Shown: positions 62,401-64,000 of the stretch, piece by piece
Layout of the letters: each line of letters begins with the position of its first letter
Position numbering within the stretch: the stretch's first letter is position 1
NCBI RefSeq assembly: GCF_000308535.1
Contig: NZ_BAFW01000048.1
Coordinates: 1 to 64,000, forward strand
DNA from: Nocardia cerradoensis NBRC 101014
GTDB lineage: Bacteria; Actinomycetota; Actinomycetes; Mycobacteriales; Mycobacteriaceae
Direction: 5' to 3'
Length of the DNA stretch: 64,000 nt
Position numbers and translations under genes: made by a program
Notes under the pieces: generated by a model
Databases searched by the model: none
What the model was told of the DNA's origin: nothing
The model's input: the letters and a program-made list of their open reading frames with translations, nothing else

Positions 62401-63117
62401 TCAGCCCGGCGCGGCCGGATCCGCGGGGGCTTGCGCATAGACGCCGGCGGTGAGTTCGCGCATGCATCTGACCACCAGGGGAGCGGGTCCGCCGGGGCGC
62501 AGTGCGGTTTCGGTTGCGGCCGAGAGATTTTCGTCGGGCACGCCGATCTGCGATGCGCCGTCGTCGTCGGCCCATTGCTCCAGTCCGATGCGGATCGCGC
62601 CGGCGGCCGCGGCGGCCAGCGTACGCAGGCGCAGTGGATCGGTGTCCGGGGACAGTTTCGCCAGCAGCCCGAGCAGGGCGTGCTCGCCGGTGAGATTGAC
62701 CCGGAACCAGACCGCGCGCAGGGCCGTATCGTCGGCCATCGCGCGCAACAGGCCGCGGGTGATGTCGAGTTCGTCGCGGTCCACCACGGTGAGGGCGCGG
62801 AGCGCGGCGGTCTCCAGTTCCGCGATGGTAGGCAACCGATCCGGTCCGTCGCCGAGGATGTCCAGCCAGCGAGACGCACCCGCCGACAGCATCGGTTCCA
62901 CGGCATCCTCTTTGGTGCGGCAATAGCGATAGAAGGTGCGCAGGCCGACGCCGGAGGCGGCGGCGATCTGCTCGGCGGTGACCGCCGCGGTGCCACGCTC
63001 GGCGAACAACCGGGCGGCGGTGTGGGCGATCTCCATCCGGGTCGCCGACTTGCGCCGCTGGGCCAGGTTCGGCCGCGGCGACGCGGTGGCGGACGGGCCG
63101 GTTCTCGACTCGGGCAT
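62401..63117 (-). CDS. TetR family transcriptional regulator
   Basis: The 238-residue protein has a TetR HTH at residues about 25-75 (IAHTAARLFAERGTAAV, then VGLRTFYRYCRTKEDAV) and a variable ligand domain. CAGGAGGT precedes the ATG. It is divergent from an SDR gene, and a perfect TGGCAC/GTGCCA palindrome lies midway between the two starts, so it most likely represses both itself and the SDR. The ligand is unknown. Confidence 0.93.
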   Translation of the reverse strand: MPESRTGPSATASPRPNLAQRRKSATRMEIAHTAARLFAERGTAAVTAEQIAAASGVGLRTFYRYCRTKEDAVEPMLSAGASRWLDILGDGPDRLPTIAELETAALRALTVVDRDELDITRGLLRAMADDTALRAVWFRVNLTGEHALLGLLAKLSPDTDPLRLRTLAAAAAGAIRIGLEQWADDDGASQIGVPDENLSAATETALRPGGPAPLVVRCMRELTAGVYAQAPADPAAPG

Positions 63118-63160
63118 GAGTCACCTCCTGTCCGCACAGTCTAAGCGCGATTTGTCACTA

Positions 63161-63175
63161 TGGCACAACGTGCCA
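63161..63175. promoter_or_regulatory. TetR operator candidate
   Basis: TGGCAC-AAC-GTGCCA is a perfect 6-bp inverted repeat in the 113-nt spacer of the TetR and SDR genes, 56 nt before the SDR ATG and 44 nt before the TetR ATG. Confidence 0.65.
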
Positions 63176-63230
63176 CTCAGGCGTAGTGTGTCAATCGAAC
63201 GAGAAAATCGCAGTTGAGGAGAGTTTCGCA

Positions 63231-64000
63231 ATGGAGCGTTTCGCAGATCGCCGAGTTCTGATCACCGGCGCCGGATCCGGTATCGGCCGCGCCACCGTGC
63301 ATCGCATTCTGTCCGAGGGCGGCACCGTGGTGGCCGCCGACGTCAGCGAGGCGGGCCTGGCCGAAACCGCGAAACAGGCGGCCGAGAAGGGCAGCGCCGA
63401 TCGGCTGACCACCGTCACGATCGACATCTCCGACGAGTCCTCGGTACAGGCCGGGGTCGCCAAGGCCGTGGAAACCCTGGGCGGGCTGGACGCGCTGGTC
63501 AACGCCGCCGGCATTCTCCGCTCGGCGCACACCCACGAGATGCCGCTGGCCGACTGGAATCGCATCATCACCACCAACCTCACCGGCACCTTCCTGATGA
63601 TTCGCGAATCGCTGCCGGCGCTGCTGGACAGCGGCCGCGGTGTCATCGTGAACTTCGCCTCCACCTCCACCTACTTCGCGCACCCGTACATGGCCGCCTA
63701 TGCCGCGTCGAAGGGCGGCATCATGTCCATGACCCATGCGCTGGCCTCGGAATACTCCAAGCAGAACCTGCGCGCGGTGGCCGTGGCGCCCGGCTCGATC
63801 TCGAGCGATATGACCGACGGCCGCGGCCCGGGCCTGCCCGAGGACGCCGATTTCTCGCTGTTCACCAAGCTGATGCCGATGCTCGGCCAGGGTTTCGCCT
63901 CGCCCGACACGGTCGCCGGTGTGGTGGCCATGCTCGCCTCCGACGACGGCGCCTTCATCACCGGCACCGAGGTGCGCATCGACGGCGGCACCCACGCCTG
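63231..64000 (+). CDS. Short-chain dehydrogenase/reductase, cut at its stop codon
   Basis: This SDR of at least 256 residues has TGAGSGIGRATVHR, a VAADVSEAG acidic end of beta-2 that favours NAD, LVNAAGILRSA, Ser in VNFASTSTYFAHPYMAAYAAS and YAASKGG as the Tyr-x3-Lys. EVRIDGGTHA is the usual C-terminus, and the window ends with TG, so the next base probably completes TGA. GAGGAGAG precedes the ATG. It resembles 3-oxoacyl reductase or hydroxysteroid dehydrogenase-like SDRs. It is probably controlled by the divergent TetR regulator through the palindrome between them. Confidence 0.92.
   Translation, partial: MERFADRRVLITGAGSGIGRATVHRILSEGGTVVAADVSEAGLAETAKQAAEKGSADRLTTVTIDISDESSVQAGVAKAVETLGGLDALVNAAGILRSAHTHEMPLADWNRIITTNLTGTFLMIRESLPALLDSGRGVIVNFASTSTYFAHPYMAAYAASKGGIMSMTHALASEYSKQNLRAVAVAPGSISSDMTDGRGPGLPEDADFSLFTKLMPMLGQGFASPDTVAGVVAMLASDDGAFITGTEVRIDGGTHA

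Overview
The window is a high-GC (roughly two-thirds G+C) chromosomal segment from a mycolic-acid actinobacterium, most likely Nocardia or a close relative. The evidence is a complete mce operon (two YrbE permeases, MceA to MceF and one Mce-associated protein), NucS mismatch endonuclease instead of MutS/MutL, the GlgE glucan pathway, the CysO-CysM-Mec sulphur-carrier system, and a gene order that, from memory of M. tuberculosis, tracks Rv1321 to Rv1343c. No phage genes, insertion sequences, CRISPR arrays, tRNA or rRNA genes were found.

Layout. 1-6.3 kb: rhomboid-like protein, nucS, a zinc-ribbon protein, a DivIVA-type coiled-coil protein, methylmalonyl-CoA epimerase, acetyl-CoA acetyltransferase (fadA4-like), a DUF3817 membrane protein and a CnoX-type thioredoxin/TPR protein. 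6.3-15.2 kb: an SSI-like protease inhibitor, an HD-domain protein, then the alpha-glucan genes glgB and glgE (minus strand) and glgP (plus strand), with a dienelactone hydrolase between them. 15.3-22.7 kb: NCS2 purine permease, DoxX, dinG, an alpha/beta hydrolase, and a translationally coupled pncB-pncA pair for NAD salvage. 22.8-31.2 kb: clpS, DUF2017, P1 peptidase, mec, cysO, cysM, rhomboid, an MBL-fold phosphodiesterase-like gene, rphA, rdgB, a terminator, then a second DUF3817 gene and an LprD-like gene. murI, which sits inside this block in M. tuberculosis, is absent.

31.2-45.5 kb is an accessory-like stretch of short transcription units: SDR, a 14-TM drug exporter with an extra C-terminal domain, FAD monooxygenase, PadR regulator with a visible operator, XRE/MmyB regulator with a divergent SnoaL-like gene, pentapeptide protein, VIT1 transporter, methyltransferase, MarR plus MBL hydrolase, an APH-type kinase, PEBP, a decayed ICMT and a ChaA antiporter. 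45.8-54.4 kb is the mce lipid importer. 54.4-64 kb holds a CMD/dehydrogenase pair, a small membrane protein plus a second YidC-type insertase, ctaD, a ClpC-like AAA+ unfoldase that lacks the usual ClpP-docking loop, DUF1801, and a TetR/SDR divergent pair cut by the window end.

Three patterns stand out. About two dozen genes have a -10-like hexamer only 6-8 nt before the start codon, implying widespread leaderless mRNAs, and this fixes several start codons. A short repeat encoding R-A-T-G-P lies in the same reading frame inside glgP and in the clpS N-terminal extension, with an inverted relative in an intergenic region. CysO carries four residues after its Gly-Gly, so it should need trimming by the adjacent Mec peptidase before it can act as a sulphur carrier.
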